Shown here: piece after piece, positions 53,540 to 63,900 of the stretch
How positions within the stretch are numbered: the first letter of the stretch is position 1
Layout: the number at the start of each line of letters is the position of its first letter
Source of the DNA: Pinus tabuliformis
Taxonomy: Eukaryota; Streptophyta; Pinopsida; Pinales; Pinaceae
Assembly (NCBI GenBank): GCA_031772625.1
Contig: CM062813.1
Location: 692,922,420-692,986,419, forward strand
Direction of reading: 5' to 3'
Length of the DNA: 64,000 bases
Program-made: the position numbers and the translations under genes
Notes under the pieces: model-generated
The model's database searches: none
Told to the model about the DNA's origin: nothing
Seen by the model: only the letters and a program-made list of their open reading frames with translations

Positions 53540-54250
53540 CAACAGGCATTCTTTGAATAAGTGGCCATACTCATGGCACCGTCAGCATTGGAACGGGATA
53601 TGCTCATAGTCTAAGGTCTGTTGCCAGATTTCTTCATGATATTCCAGTTCTATTGATTCAGGGATGGGCTCTAAAATATTCATATACACGCAAATCCTAG
53701 CATATGAGGTATAGCGGCCCCTTCTTGTGGTTTCTACGATTTTGACAAATCTTCCTATTGAATTTCTGATTCCTTCCAGTATTTCTGGATCCCAGAAATC
53801 CATTGGAAGACCAAAGAGTCGTACCCAGACAGGGGCTGCCAAGAATTTCTCTTTATCAGGGTTGTAGCATTCTTCCCAATATCTCATGAACAATCCTGCA
53901 TTATAATGAAAATATGGACCATTTTCAAAAACTCTTTCCTTATCTTGCAGGTTTGAGAAGATTACCGTGAAAAATCCTCTGGCTCCCAGCTTGAGTTCTA
54001 CATGGCCTTTTGGTTTCCATTTCTGTTGGATCCATTTGATCAGGTCCTTCTCTATTGTCTAGACACCAATGAATTTGCATATCATTGCATGGTCCTTCAT
54101 GTAGCTATGGTATCTCTCTAGTTTGTTAAGAGGTATTACGAATCTGGGTTTCTCTGTTGCACATGGCAGGCACTGCCCTCTACTTCTTGCCTGCCATCTC
54201 GCTCCAAGGATCATTATTGGGGCCTACCACTTCTTGGGAACTTGGTTGTT
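53540..54250 (-). pseudogene. LINE ORF1 (DUF4283-type domain and zinc knuckle)
   Basis: Translation includes GHVELKLGARGFFTVIFSNL, VFENGPYFHYNAGLFMRYW, EKFLAAPVWVRLFGLPMDFW, RFVKIVETTRRGRYTSYARI and CVYMNILEPIPESIELEY. This is the DUF4283-type RNA-binding Gag-like domain of plant LINEs. A knuckle follows, reading C, stop, RCHEYGHLFKEC, so the second residue has become a stop codon. A Lys/Glu-rich tail follows to about 53090. It would package LINE RNA. Confidence 0.75.
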
Positions 54251-54461
54251 TGCTGGCTTTCCCACTTGACTCTCCAGTTGTTATATTCCGTTAGGAGGGG
54301 ATCTATCCCTCCCCCCGTCTACAACTTGCATGTCTTTTCCTACTGTCGGCTATCTGTCATTTCAGCCGCTCCTCCTGTAATGTCAAGGTTTGTGCAGGTT
54401 TTCAAACCCTAGGGTTGGTTAATATTTTTCATAATGCTCACATCATCTCCATTTTTTTAAC

Positions 54462-55885
54462 AGAAAAAGGAGTCTTTGTTGTACATGCCATCAATAAATT
54501 CAGACATTACATCACTCGTTATAAAACCTTCATACACACAAATCATTCTGCAATTAGATATTTAATGAATAAACCAATTACTAATGGCATAATTATAATA
54601 TGGCTATTATTATTCCAAGAATTCAATATTACTATTTTGTATAGGCCAGGAAAACAAAACACAGTGTTGATTTTCTATCTAGAATCCAAAATGCTAATAA
54701 TGATATTCTTGTAGAAGATAATTTTCCTTATGAATATCTTTTTGCAGTATCTTTTAAATCTCCTTGGTTTACAGATATTGTTAATTATTTAGCTACAAGG
54801 AATTTACCATCATACTTGTCTCCTTGAGAGAAAAGGAAGGTTATTCAAACTAGCACATCATATTCATGGATAAATGAAGAATTGTACAAGACATGACATG
54901 ACCTAATCATTTGAAGATGTTTCAGAGAAGATGAAGTACTAGAAATATTAAAGGCTTGTCATGATTAACCTTGTGGAGGACACTTCATTGATAAAATAAT
55001 TTCTTACAAAGTCCTTCTCTTAGGATATTATTGGCCTTCTCTTTTTAAGGATGACAAGGAATATGTTAAGAGGTGTGACAGTTGTCAGAGAATGGGGAGA
55101 CACGTTCCTTCAGATGAAATGCCTCTACAACCTCAGGTACTTATTGAACCTTTTGACAAATGGGCTTTAGACTTTGTTGGTCCAATCAATCCACTGTCAA
55201 GACAAAAACGGGTACATTATTGTTTGTACAGATTATGTCACAAAATGGTTAGAAGCTAAAGACTTCCTTTTGCTACCGAAAATGATGTAGTTTAATTTCT
55301 TTTTTAGGATATTTTCACTCGTTTCGGTGTTCCAAGGGAAATTGTGACAGATCAAGGCACTCAATTTACATCCAAGTTGGTACAGAAGATAATGGAGGAG
55401 TACAAAATCAACCATAAGAAGTCAACTCCATATCATCCACAATCCAATGGACAAGTTGAATCTACCAATAAAGTAATTGAAGCAATTCTTACCAAGACTG
55501 TGCATCTGCATAGAAGGGATTGGGTAGAAAAGCTTCCAGAAGCTTTATGGGCATACCATACCACATGTAGAAATACAACAGGACACACTCCTTATGAACT
55601 TGTTTATGGAAATCAAGTTTTATTTCTTATTGAGTTCCAGATAAAGACTTTTAAACAACATCCAAATTGGGTCTTGATCTATCAAAAGCCCAAAGACAAA
55701 GAATGGAGCAATTGAATAAACTTGATGAGATAAGACAAGATGTTATTCAAAGAACCAATATAGTCCAACAACAAATATTCAGGTGGCATGATAATTTTAT
55801 CAAAGAAAGGAAATTTCAACCTAGTGATTGGGCATTGCTTTTTGATTCAAAATTTAAATATTTTCAAGGAAAATTTCAAACTCAT
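54462..55885 (+). CDS. Athila-like element 3: RNase H end and integrase
   Basis: After the LINE the frame resumes with EKGVFVVHAINKFRHYITRY, FIHTNHSAIRYLMNKPITNG and ITILYRPGKQN (RNase H C-terminal half). Next are RCDSCQRMG, LIEPFDKWALDFVGPI, FTRFGVPREIVTDQGTQFTS, YHPQSNGQVESTNKVIEAIL and ALWAYHTTCRNTTGHTPYEL (integrase zinc-binding end, core and tail). It belongs to a broken element. Confidence 0.8.
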
Positions 55886-56913
55886 TGTTGGGATGGTGTC
55901 TCCAGGGGCAGAATTGAAGTAATTTAGTCATTTTTTGTAAAATAATGTTGTAAGAATGTAAAGTCTCCATGAAATGTGGATGCGGAGCGTGCAGATAGAT
56001 AGGAGTCAAAGGGGTCTTAGCCTCTTGTTTTGGTCGGTTTTGAAGACTCGCCCATGAGCCAGGGGCCATGGTATTGTATTCGAAAGACTATAAATAGTTG
56101 AGTCATAACGAGTCTTAGAGATAACTTTTTTGATAGAGAACAATAAAAGGATGAATGAATGAATGATGCCGTAAGGGTTTGATAGACTGGAAAGGTTTGT
56201 TCTAGCGAAGGAAAAGCTCTGCAACTGAGTTCGCGGAGGCCTGAAAGAGTCTGCGGTTGAGTGTGTGGACCCCTGCAGCTGAGTGCGCAGGGTAGCAGAA
56301 GTCTATACTGTGAAGGATCTATTTAATAAAGACTGATTTTGGGTTGGAAATATTTGCATCTGTGTTTTATCTGTTTATTTGTTTACCTATTTATCTTGCT
56401 TTAAATATTGTTTCCATGAGTTAATGTGTTTCCTCTATGAGAATTGGGTTAACTGAATATGTTTATGCTTAGTAAAGATATTGAATGGTATTCGTGAAGT
56501 TATAGATCTAAACTAGGATAGTTATCAGAAGAGAAGATAGGTCTGCGTGACAGCAAATCTAGGCCACAGAAACCCTAGAAAGCATGCTTATGTGCGTGAA
56601 AGTAGCAGGGCTATATTCTTAGGGTCTGAATAACGCAATTGAAGGGTTTCGTGAGGAGTTGAAGGTCTTTAAGACTGGTTTCAGGGTTTAAGATCTATCA
56701 GAGGATTAGATCTGCACGAAGGTAGATCTGGGCTATAGAAACTCATCACATCATCTCTGGATGCATTAACTTGGTTCTAGCATCCCCCAATACTGCTTCG
56801 AGTGAGACTGCAACCTGTGCTACGCAGGTTGTTACCGAAAGGGCCAGTAGTGTAGGGTTTTATTGTTTGGCGCAACTAACTCTGAACCTGGGTCAGGACC
56901 CCTTAAGCCAACA
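55886..56913 (+). mobile_element. Solo LTR inside the integrase of Athila-like element 3
   Basis: A 1028-bp segment starts TGTTGGGATGG and ends AAGCCAACA, flanked by a perfect duplication CTCAT (55881-55885 and 56914-56918). TATAAATA at 56089-56096 and AATAAA-like sequence near 56143 give the plus orientation. Having LTR ends and target copies but no internal part, it fits a solo LTR left by recombination between two LTRs. Its family is not otherwise represented here. Confidence 0.85.
56089..56096 (+). promoter_or_regulatory. TATA box of the solo LTR
   Basis: GACTATAAATAGTTG lies about 200 bp into the LTR. Confidence 0.5.
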
Positions 56914-57200
56914 CTCATTCGCTTGGTCCTTATGAGATTGAAATTTTCTTTGAAAATGGAGCAGTCATAATCAAAACCATTGATGAAGAGAAAGTGACCT
57001 TCCTTGTAACTGGTCATAGATTACGAATATATCATAAACCATTAACAAGGGAGGAATTTATATAAGAAATCTGCAAGATAATCTTGATTTGAAGTTGGTC
57101 AAGGAAGATTCTTCTTCCTCTCCAACATTGTTGGCATGTTTATATAGAAAATCTAGGTTGAAAAGCAAGAGTTCTTAGCAACCTAGGTTTTCTTTTCCCT
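56914..57200 (+). other. Athila-like element 3: integrase C-terminus
   Basis: The frame resumes as HSLGPYEIEIFFENGAVIIK, IDEEKVTFLVTGHRLRIYHK and PLTREEF, the GPYEI...NGHRLKxYHKPL ending known from Athila-type integrases. It ends shortly before the Tat/Ogre-like LTR at 57201. Fossil sequence. Confidence 0.75.
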
Positions 57201-58344
57201 TGTTGTGGAGGTAAATCCCCTCTGCGGACAGAGGCGATCCCTACTAGTCCAAACAAGGTCTAGAAACAATCAAACAACGCTAACACGCAGGTTCCTAATT
57301 ACAAATAAAATACCAATGATGAAGGCCTACCTGGATTCCAACGCTAATACTTGTAGAAGAGTTGATGCTCCCGTTCCTTTGCCCCGGCTGGTCACAATCC
57401 TCACGATCCTCGTGTACGGACACCTGCACATGCAAAGAATAATACAAACACAAGCATAAAATCCAGTAGATGTAACTATATATCAGTCAGAGAGGATATA
57501 ACTCAAATACCATCATAAAGACAATAAGAGTGGAACCATAATGATAGTCGTCTATTATTAATAAACAAAGAAGAATACAACCATAGTTCTAACGTCAAAT
57601 CCTTCTCAAGAGGGTCCAACCAGCAAGTCTCTCAAGCATTCACCCTTGAAAGTAGATCTCCCAAGACAAAAGCTCTCTCTCACACAAGTTTACACAAGAA
57701 AGAAACACTTCACAACCTTCCTTAAGCTCTCTAGCAATCCCACACTTGTCACACCAGCTACCTATCAAGCTCACACACTAGCAGCAACACTCCAAGCACT
57801 ATGAATTCCAAACTAGCATCACATGGCAATGGTGGAAGCTTAAATAGGAGAAGGAGTCTCCATGAATGGTGGGAGGATGAGCTTATCTCCAAGGAAGGTG
57901 GCTCAAATGATGAAACAGACATGCCAGAGAAGGGAGGGCGACATTTACAAGGCCAACAACCAGGTCTGGAGTCATCTGGAAGGCTGGCTATTAGAACAAA
58001 CTCGCCCAAACTAGATCAGCGCGGGTTCACAACTGCACTGGAGTGCTGACATCGCTGCTGAATAACAGAGAAGGTCATGTCAGCGCGATCAGATATGAAT
58101 AACAGACGCGTTGTCTCATGAAATTCGACCAGCACGGGAATCACATGTACTTCCGCGCTGGCAGCGCATTCGGTCTGTTTTGGAGCGCTCATCAGCGCGT
58201 TTATTTTGACAATAGTTGCGATGATGCAGAAACTTTGGCAAAGTGGGTCATTTGGAAACATTAGAGAGCATGAGAATGGATAATTTTGACTCATGACATA
58301 GTAGGAAGATTGATAGGAAGACAGTGACAATTTACTGTGTAACA
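57201..58344 (-). repeat. 3-prime LTR of the right-hand Tat/Ogre-like element
   Basis: The plus strand begins TGTTGTGGAGGTAAATCCCC and ends TTTACTGTGTAACA, the inverted counterparts of the LTR ends at 21897 and 20853. Shared blocks include the CTCTGCGGACAGAGG palindrome, CACAATCC/CACGATCCTCG and GACACCTGCACATGCAAAG. Overall divergence from the LTRs at 20853 and 27492 is high. The block GATGCCCCCTAAA just inside is the polypurine counterpart. Confidence 0.8.
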
Positions 58345-60586
58345 GATGCCCCCTAAAGCATGAAGCCCGAGAGAGTGGGAGGGGTGAAATGCTTTATGAA
58401 ACCGACTGAACTGGAACACCACCGGGAAGAACCTGCACGTGAGTACAACTGATATCTCTGATAATCAATTACATGTAGTCTAGGCATGGGCGCAACCATC
58501 CAAAAGACATACGAAAGAGGTCTGTGGTATGGACGCAGCCACCCAGCTAAAGAGACCATGATGATAGTAAAGGTATGGTCGCAGCCATCCATGAAGACTC
58601 AAGTATGGGTGCAGCCATCCATCAATGAGTCATGTAATGATCATAATAATCCACAAAATCGCAACCTGGATCTCAAGAGACAAAATCCAGGGTCTTGCGC
58701 TCCATCTCGACCCGAACAAAGTACAAGTTCAAGCATGTGAATATGGGAGTTGAAGTCGAACATGCAAGAACATCGTCTGACTACCAGTCAATGATGAAAA
58801 CTATTAACAGACGCGAGAGGTACCACCTATAATGACAATGGTCCTCAAGGTACTATAGGTACAATCTATGGCGTGTGAATCAATGAGCTGGCGTCGAACA
58901 CCCGCAGAATCATTCGATCAGAGGCCAATGATGAAAACCTCGCATCGAACACGAAGAACCTGCCATTGAGGCATGCAGGCTCTAAGGCACTTGAAGGGAG
59001 TCTCTAGGTCAACTTCCTGGATAATGAGCTAAAGTCGACAGGAAGTGACCTTGATCAAAGGTGGGCCATAATGTTTCCCACATCATCGACACGAGACAGA
59101 GAAGGATAAGATATTTTGCGTGAGGTATCAGAAGGAGATTGAGTTATTCTTGCAGAGGTCAACTTCTCTTGAACATATCGGCGGCACGACAGTGGACTTG
59201 GCAGTATTGACATTCAAATGATCAAGGGTCATGGTGACAAGGCAATGAGCAGATGAAAGGTCAAACAGGATAACCTAAACCCACGGAGGCCAGTGTAAAA
59301 CAAGATGAGAGGTTCCCACCCAGACATGAATGCAGACAAGTGCCATGTTCAAGAGCGACATACTGCCGACACAACAATGATTATGGTTCCATTTTCCCCG
59401 CCATTTCTGGCGAGTACCCCGATTATTTTTTGATGACAAGCTTGACGGGGATAGCATATGCTTGGAAGGCATCATTACGACAAAATCCGATGTCATTAAG
59501 TTTTAACGAGTCTGAAAAATGAAGAACTCGACGTCTTTTCCTATTTTTCAAACAGCAGAAAAATGAACTCCAGGGGGGTCCTTTTTCGTAAAGTTGTGTC
59601 TCCCGAGCCCTAAAAAGTATAAAACAATGCTCGAAAGAACCGCCCGACCAATATTATTGAGGAGTACTTTTCGTAAATAGTGACTCCGACCCGAAAAATT
59701 AGAAAAGCGGTCAGAAGCACGTAGTTTTGTAGCCAATAACGAGTTCGAAACGACAAAAACCCGGCAATCTTTTTAAGTTTAAACGGCCGAAAAAAAGAGC
59801 TTAAAAGCGACCGCCTCTTGCTTACTTTAACGAGTCGAGAGGGAGACTCGGCTATCTTTTCTTATTTCATGTCGAAAAAGAGCTTAAAGATGACGTTTCG
59901 GGACCAAGTGTGTATAGAACCGTCGTAATTCCACCGGCATGAGAATCTGCACAAGGAACACCGCACGCGTAAACTTGTTCGAAATAATATGGACCACATG
60001 CATAAAAACATAGTAAAACTATATTGGAACCAAGCACATGGTAAAAATCATCATAAAAATCCCATATTTATGAAAAATAATATTTAATTATGAAATTTTA
60101 CCATAAATAGGGGGGTAAACAAATTTTTTTACCATTGTTACCATTTGGAGCTTTGGAGAACGACTTGGAGCTGTGAGGTTGACGAGCCGAATTCCACTTT
60201 GTACGCACATCAACCATCTTGCAATCTATTCCAGATAGGTTCATCTTCCTTTACGCTCCATTTTGAAGTATTTTAGTTGCATTTTAACAGTGGGAAGTGA
60301 TGGTTTGGGCGGATTTTTTGAAACTTAATCTGCTCTCGGTCAGCGCGGATTTCCTAATCGGGTCCGCGCTGATCGAAAAATACTTACACTAACCACTCCC
60401 GAATCAGTGTGGAAGAGTGATGTACTTCCGCGCTGACCCGAAAAAAATATCAAAAGGGCACCATGATCAGCGTGACTGTTTTAAAAACAGTCGCGCTGAC
60501 GCCGCACAACAAGTTTTTTAACAAATTGAACATATGAAACTTTATGGACAGGGCCCTAATGAATTTTTTTGATCATGCAGGGTAAA
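58345..60586 (-). other. 3-prime non-coding region of the right-hand Tat/Ogre-like element
   Basis: Related in inverted orientation to 25860-27480 up to about 59960, including stem-loops of the same kind (for example TCTTTTC 59855-59861 facing GAAAAAGA 59874-59881). Around 60330-60500 it carries two strong inverted repeats built on TCAGCGCG. No convincing minus-strand gene is seen. Confidence 0.55.
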
Positions 60587-61821
60587 ATGGCATTTGTTTG
60601 GCAGGAGCAAGCTCATAATAACGAGGACATAGCGGCATTTTCCGATGCTGGGTGCCGAAATGCAATGTGAGCGTGTGGGTTGCTCAAATTCTTCCTAACT
60701 CCGCGCCTGCGAGCACAGCCTGACCTTCTTGAATTCTTGATCAGAGCCTGGAATCCTACTGATGGGAAGTTTGTGATCCGAGGCCGAGACATTGAGTTTG
60801 ACTATACAGATATCTATTTTTTGACCGGATTATCACGTCGAGGCGAGATGCCTATTCTGGAGGGGCAGCGACCCGGCGGTGATACTCTGGACATGTTGAT
60901 GGCCCAGGTGTGCCCACAGGCACACAAGACGCAGAGCGGGAAAGTAGCTATTCCTACGGTGGAGGACATCGTCCTTCGAACTATACTCTTCATGGTGACT
61001 CGGGCAGCGGGCTCTTTGGCCAATCACGAGGCCTCGAAGGCCCACCTTCGATTGGCTCTTGAATGCTTGAATCCTACCATATTCAACTGGGCAGCGGCAG
61101 TAACAACCAGTATGAAAAGACAGCTGACCAATTGCCGTCGTGGTGAGTCGAAGCAGTTTGGCTACGGGTCAATTTTAGTCCTGCTCATGCTGGAGCGGGT
61201 ACCGACATTGCAGCTGCAGGATATGGTCGTGGATCCACCTAGAGGCCCTCGAGAGACGAGGGCCACACGATGGGGCCATGTCATGCCACGAGGAGGTGGC
61301 GGTCGACCAGTGGCATGGGGAGTATACTTCTGAGAGTGGCTGGATAGGCAGACTATTTTTGTGGAGGACTGGCCATATGCTAGCATACACTTCCGCGGAG
61401 ACCCAGACATGCTGCTGCCTGCTGGAGAGTAGTGGGACGATGGTGGTAAGCCACTTGATCTCATTTTTTGATTTTTTATTTTTGTGATGTTTTTGAGTTT
61501 TTTATGTACATGTCTTAACGATGAATGCTATGGTATGCAGATGTAGGACCGACGAGACCCCTTGGCTTGGCCCCAGAGGCGCGGAGGGATGCACAGGGCA
61601 TTGGAGCTCTGGCCCTGGCTCCTCCGGGAGTCGATACGATGGAGACCGTGATACGGAACCTCGAGGGCTTGCTGTCAGGGATTCCAGATTACCAGGGGAT
61701 AGAGGAGGTCCCCATAGCATCTCAGATCCATACAGTGGGAGTAGAACCTAGGATGCACCGCCTTTTGAGGCGGGTGGCACGAGCGGCTGCGGATTATAGA
61801 GAGCACAACCCACCACAGTAG
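60587..61821 (+). CDS. Antisense plant-mobile-domain-like frame with possible intron
   Basis: Plus-strand translation gives LLKFFLTPRLRAQPDLLEFL, IRAWNPTDGKFVIRGRDIEF, DYTDIYFLTGLSRRGEMPIL and LECLNPTIFNWAAAVTTSMK. The W-x-P...F...I...D-x-x-FLTGLS-x-x-G order resembles the plant mobile domain of MAIN-like proteins, which is also found in some Ty3 elements. A likely intron (GTAAGC near 61437 to TATGCAG near 61539) leads to a second exon with DVGPTRPLGLAPEARRDAQG and METVIRNLEGLLSGIPDYQ. The frame runs opposite to the surrounding element, between its second RNase H and 3-prime LTR, where Grande-type Tat elements also carry an antisense frame. It is treated as part of a broken fossil. The domain assignment is by pattern only. 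Confidence 0.5.
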
Positions 61822-61940
61822 ATATCTAGGTCTTTATTTCCTACTGGTGGTTTTTTGAGAGACATGTGTCTCAGATGTACCGAGAACACAGGCCCTATCT
61901 AGACATATACACTTATTTTTGAGCGCCTTGGTGCGCCACA

Positions 61941-61953
61941 CGATATCTATCTA

Positions 61954-62008
<55 letters not shown>
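61941..62008. repeat. (TA)n microsatellite with CTAT lead-in
   Basis: TATCTATCTATCTA passes into about 55 bases of pure TA. It is a simple repeat between the antisense frame and the second RNase H. Confidence 0.9.
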
Positions 62009-62014
<6 letters not shown>

Positions 62015-62131
62015 TCCTATGGTTTATTATTGTGCTTTTATGTGCTTGCTTGTATGATGTTTTGATTATAAATTACGCAAATGTCTATCTAACACATGAT
62101 TAGCCAATGCATCAGATAATGTGTTTAATCG

Positions 62132-62518
62132 TCATGGAATATGTTGATATGTGATAAATTCAAAATTCCTTTCTAACAATTTAGCACATAAATACAACCT
62201 TAAAATGTGACGGTCTCTAATGGAATATCGCCCATTGAGCTGATGGACGACAAGTTGAGAGTCTAGGTTAACAACCAATGTACGAATATTGAGATTAATT
62301 GCCTCGGCTAATAATTCAATAACAGCACTATATTCAGCGACATTGTTTGTAGTACAGCCTAAACACACACCTTGAAGATCTATCAACTCACCGTGAGGAT
62401 CGTAGATCACCCACGCCGCAGAGGACAAATTGCGAGTGCTGCGGCAGGCACCATCAGCGAAACCAACATAAGGTGCACCCGACATCTGCACAAGAAGCAA
62501 AAACACAATAAGGGGCAA
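62132..62518 (-). CDS. Archaeal-type second RNase H (aRNH) of a Tat-lineage element
   Basis: The 128-codon minus frame reads YVGFADGACRSTRNLSSAAW, VIYDPHGELIDLQGVCLG, TNNVAEYSAVIELLAEAINL and LVVNLDSQLVVHQLNGRYSI. This carries the Asp-Gly-A, NNxAEY and DSQLVV motifs of archaeal-type RNase HI, with three of the catalytic acids. In plants this extra domain is a known hallmark of Tat-lineage Ty3 elements. Here it lies downstream of the integrase. It would help degrade the RNA template during reverse transcription. Confidence 0.75.
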   Translation of the reverse strand: MPLIVFLLLVQMSGAPYVGFADGACRSTRNLSSAAWVIYDPHGELIDLQGVCLGCTTNNVAEYSAVIELLAEAINLNIRTLVVNLDSQLVVHQLNGRYSIRDRHILRLYLCAKLLERNFEFITYQHIP

Positions 62519-62604
62519 TCACGCCTTCACACCAAGCCAAAAACATGAAAACACACACACACACTTGCTAAAACACACGCATGTATAAATCGAAGTGCAT
62601 GGAA

Positions 62605-63900
62605 TCATGCATAGTACTTTTTCAAGTACAGCCCATTGCAGGGCTTATCAAGAGGATTACCTTCATAGTCAACTAGCTCATATGCCCCTTTCTGCAATAC
62701 TTTCCTTACAATATAACGGCCTAGCCACATGGGCTCGAGTTTGCCTGCCCCCAGCTTGTCATTTGCTTGGTCGTATAGCAGGACTAGATCTCCCTCAACA
62801 AAGGAACGAGGATGGACGGTATGGTCGAAGTGAGTTTTGACTCTCTTCTTTTGTGCTTCGATAGCTAGAGAGGCTAGGCGACGGGTCTCGTCCAGTCGTT
62901 CTAGGTAAAGAAGTCGTTCCTCTACCAGAGTAGTGTTGGGAAGCAACTCAACGGCTATTTTTAATGAAGGGATTTCACATTCTATAGGAAGGGTAGCCTC
63001 CAGTACGTAAACTAGTTGAAATGGAGTGAAACCAGTGGCATCCTTCACAGAGGTTCGGTAAGCCCAAAAGGTGGGAAACAACATCAAATGCCAATTATAC
63101 TTATGCATGTCAATAGTACGTTGAAGCATCGTAACCAAAATTTTGTTAACGGCTTCAACCTGGCCGTTGGACTGAGGATAGTACGGGGTCGAACTATCAT
63201 GCCGTAAGACTAGTTGGGTTGTCAATTCGGTCATCATGTGATTACGGAAATACTTCCCGTGATCCGTGACTATGGCCTGCGGAACTCCGAACCGTGTAAT
63301 AACATGGTTGAACAAAAACTACGCCGCTGTGTGACCGTCTTCAGTTAATGTGGGCATCGCCTCGGCCCATTTTGTAAAGTAATCAATGGCAACGATAATA
63401 AACCCATGCCCCCCGGCCGAGCGAGGCTTACAGGTCATATAATCAATGCCCCATTTTGCAAAAGGGCCCACGGTGACAACAGGGTGCAACGGAGCTGGTG
63501 GCGCACGCATCTTCCGCTAGTATATCTGGCACGCATGACACGAATGGACGGCAAGAATGCAGTCCTTAAAAATGGAGGGCCAGAAATAACCAGCGCGAAG
63601 GATTTTTTGAGCTGTGGCATATCTGGACATGTGACCACCACAGGTGCCAGAGTGGCAGTCATTTAGAACTCTCTCAGCTTCCTCGAGGGTTAGACATCGG
63701 CGGAGGACAGAGTCAACGCCGAGACGGTACAGGGTGTCCCCGATAATACGGTAGGGTTGAGACTGATGACGAATCCGTCACCGAGCATCTTTGGATACAA
63801 CGGGACGGAAAGAGGACGTCTACAAATATACAATAATATCCCCGTACCAGGGATCGAGGGTGCTGATCAGAAAAAGAGTTTCGTCCGGGATATGATCCTC
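62605..63900 (-). CDS. Integrase of the right-hand Tat/Ogre-like element
   Basis: Translation gives CHSGTCGGHMSRYATAQKIL with CILAVHSCHACQ (the zinc-binding HHCC segment). Next are PFAKWGIDYMTCKPRSAGGH, FTKWAEAMPTLTEDGHTA, FGVPQAIVTDHGKYFRNHM, YYPQSNGQVEAVNKILVTML and WAYRTSVKDATGFTPFQLVY (catalytic core Asp, Asp, Glu). The tail has KTHFDHTVHPRSFVEGDLVL and LEPMWLGRYIVRKVLQKGAY with the YLKKYY ending typical of Tat-type integrases. It is well preserved but not in one frame. Part of a broken element. Confidence 0.85.

Larger units (their letters stand above)
46882..54461 (-). mobile_element. L1-type plant LINE nested in Athila-like element 3
   Basis: A ~7.6-kb minus-strand non-LTR retrotransposon. 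A T run at 46881-46888 on the plus strand is the poly(A) tail. Imperfect target duplications flank it: AGAAAAGGAGTTTCT at 46867-46881 and AGAAAAAGGAGTCTTT at 54462-54477. In 5-prime to 3-prime order it has ORF1 with a DUF4283-type domain and zinc knuckle, an APE-type endonuclease, reverse transcriptase, a zinc-finger-type C-terminal region and an RNase H. Several stops and frameshifts interrupt both frames, so it is inactive. The two slightly different target copies also point to age. Confidence 0.9.
36989..57200 (+). mobile_element. Athila-like Ty3 element 3, split by three insertions
   Basis: Plus-strand parts in order are LTR, tRNA-Asp-type primer site, gag, Pro/Gln-rich spacer, protease, reverse transcriptase, RNase H, integrase and integrase C-terminus. 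The coding order resumes on both sides of a copia element (42276-46716), a LINE (46882-54461) and a solo LTR (55886-56913). At 57201 a Tat/Ogre-like element begins, so the 3-prime end is not seen. The element is broken and old, since it had time to collect four insertions. Confidence 0.85.
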
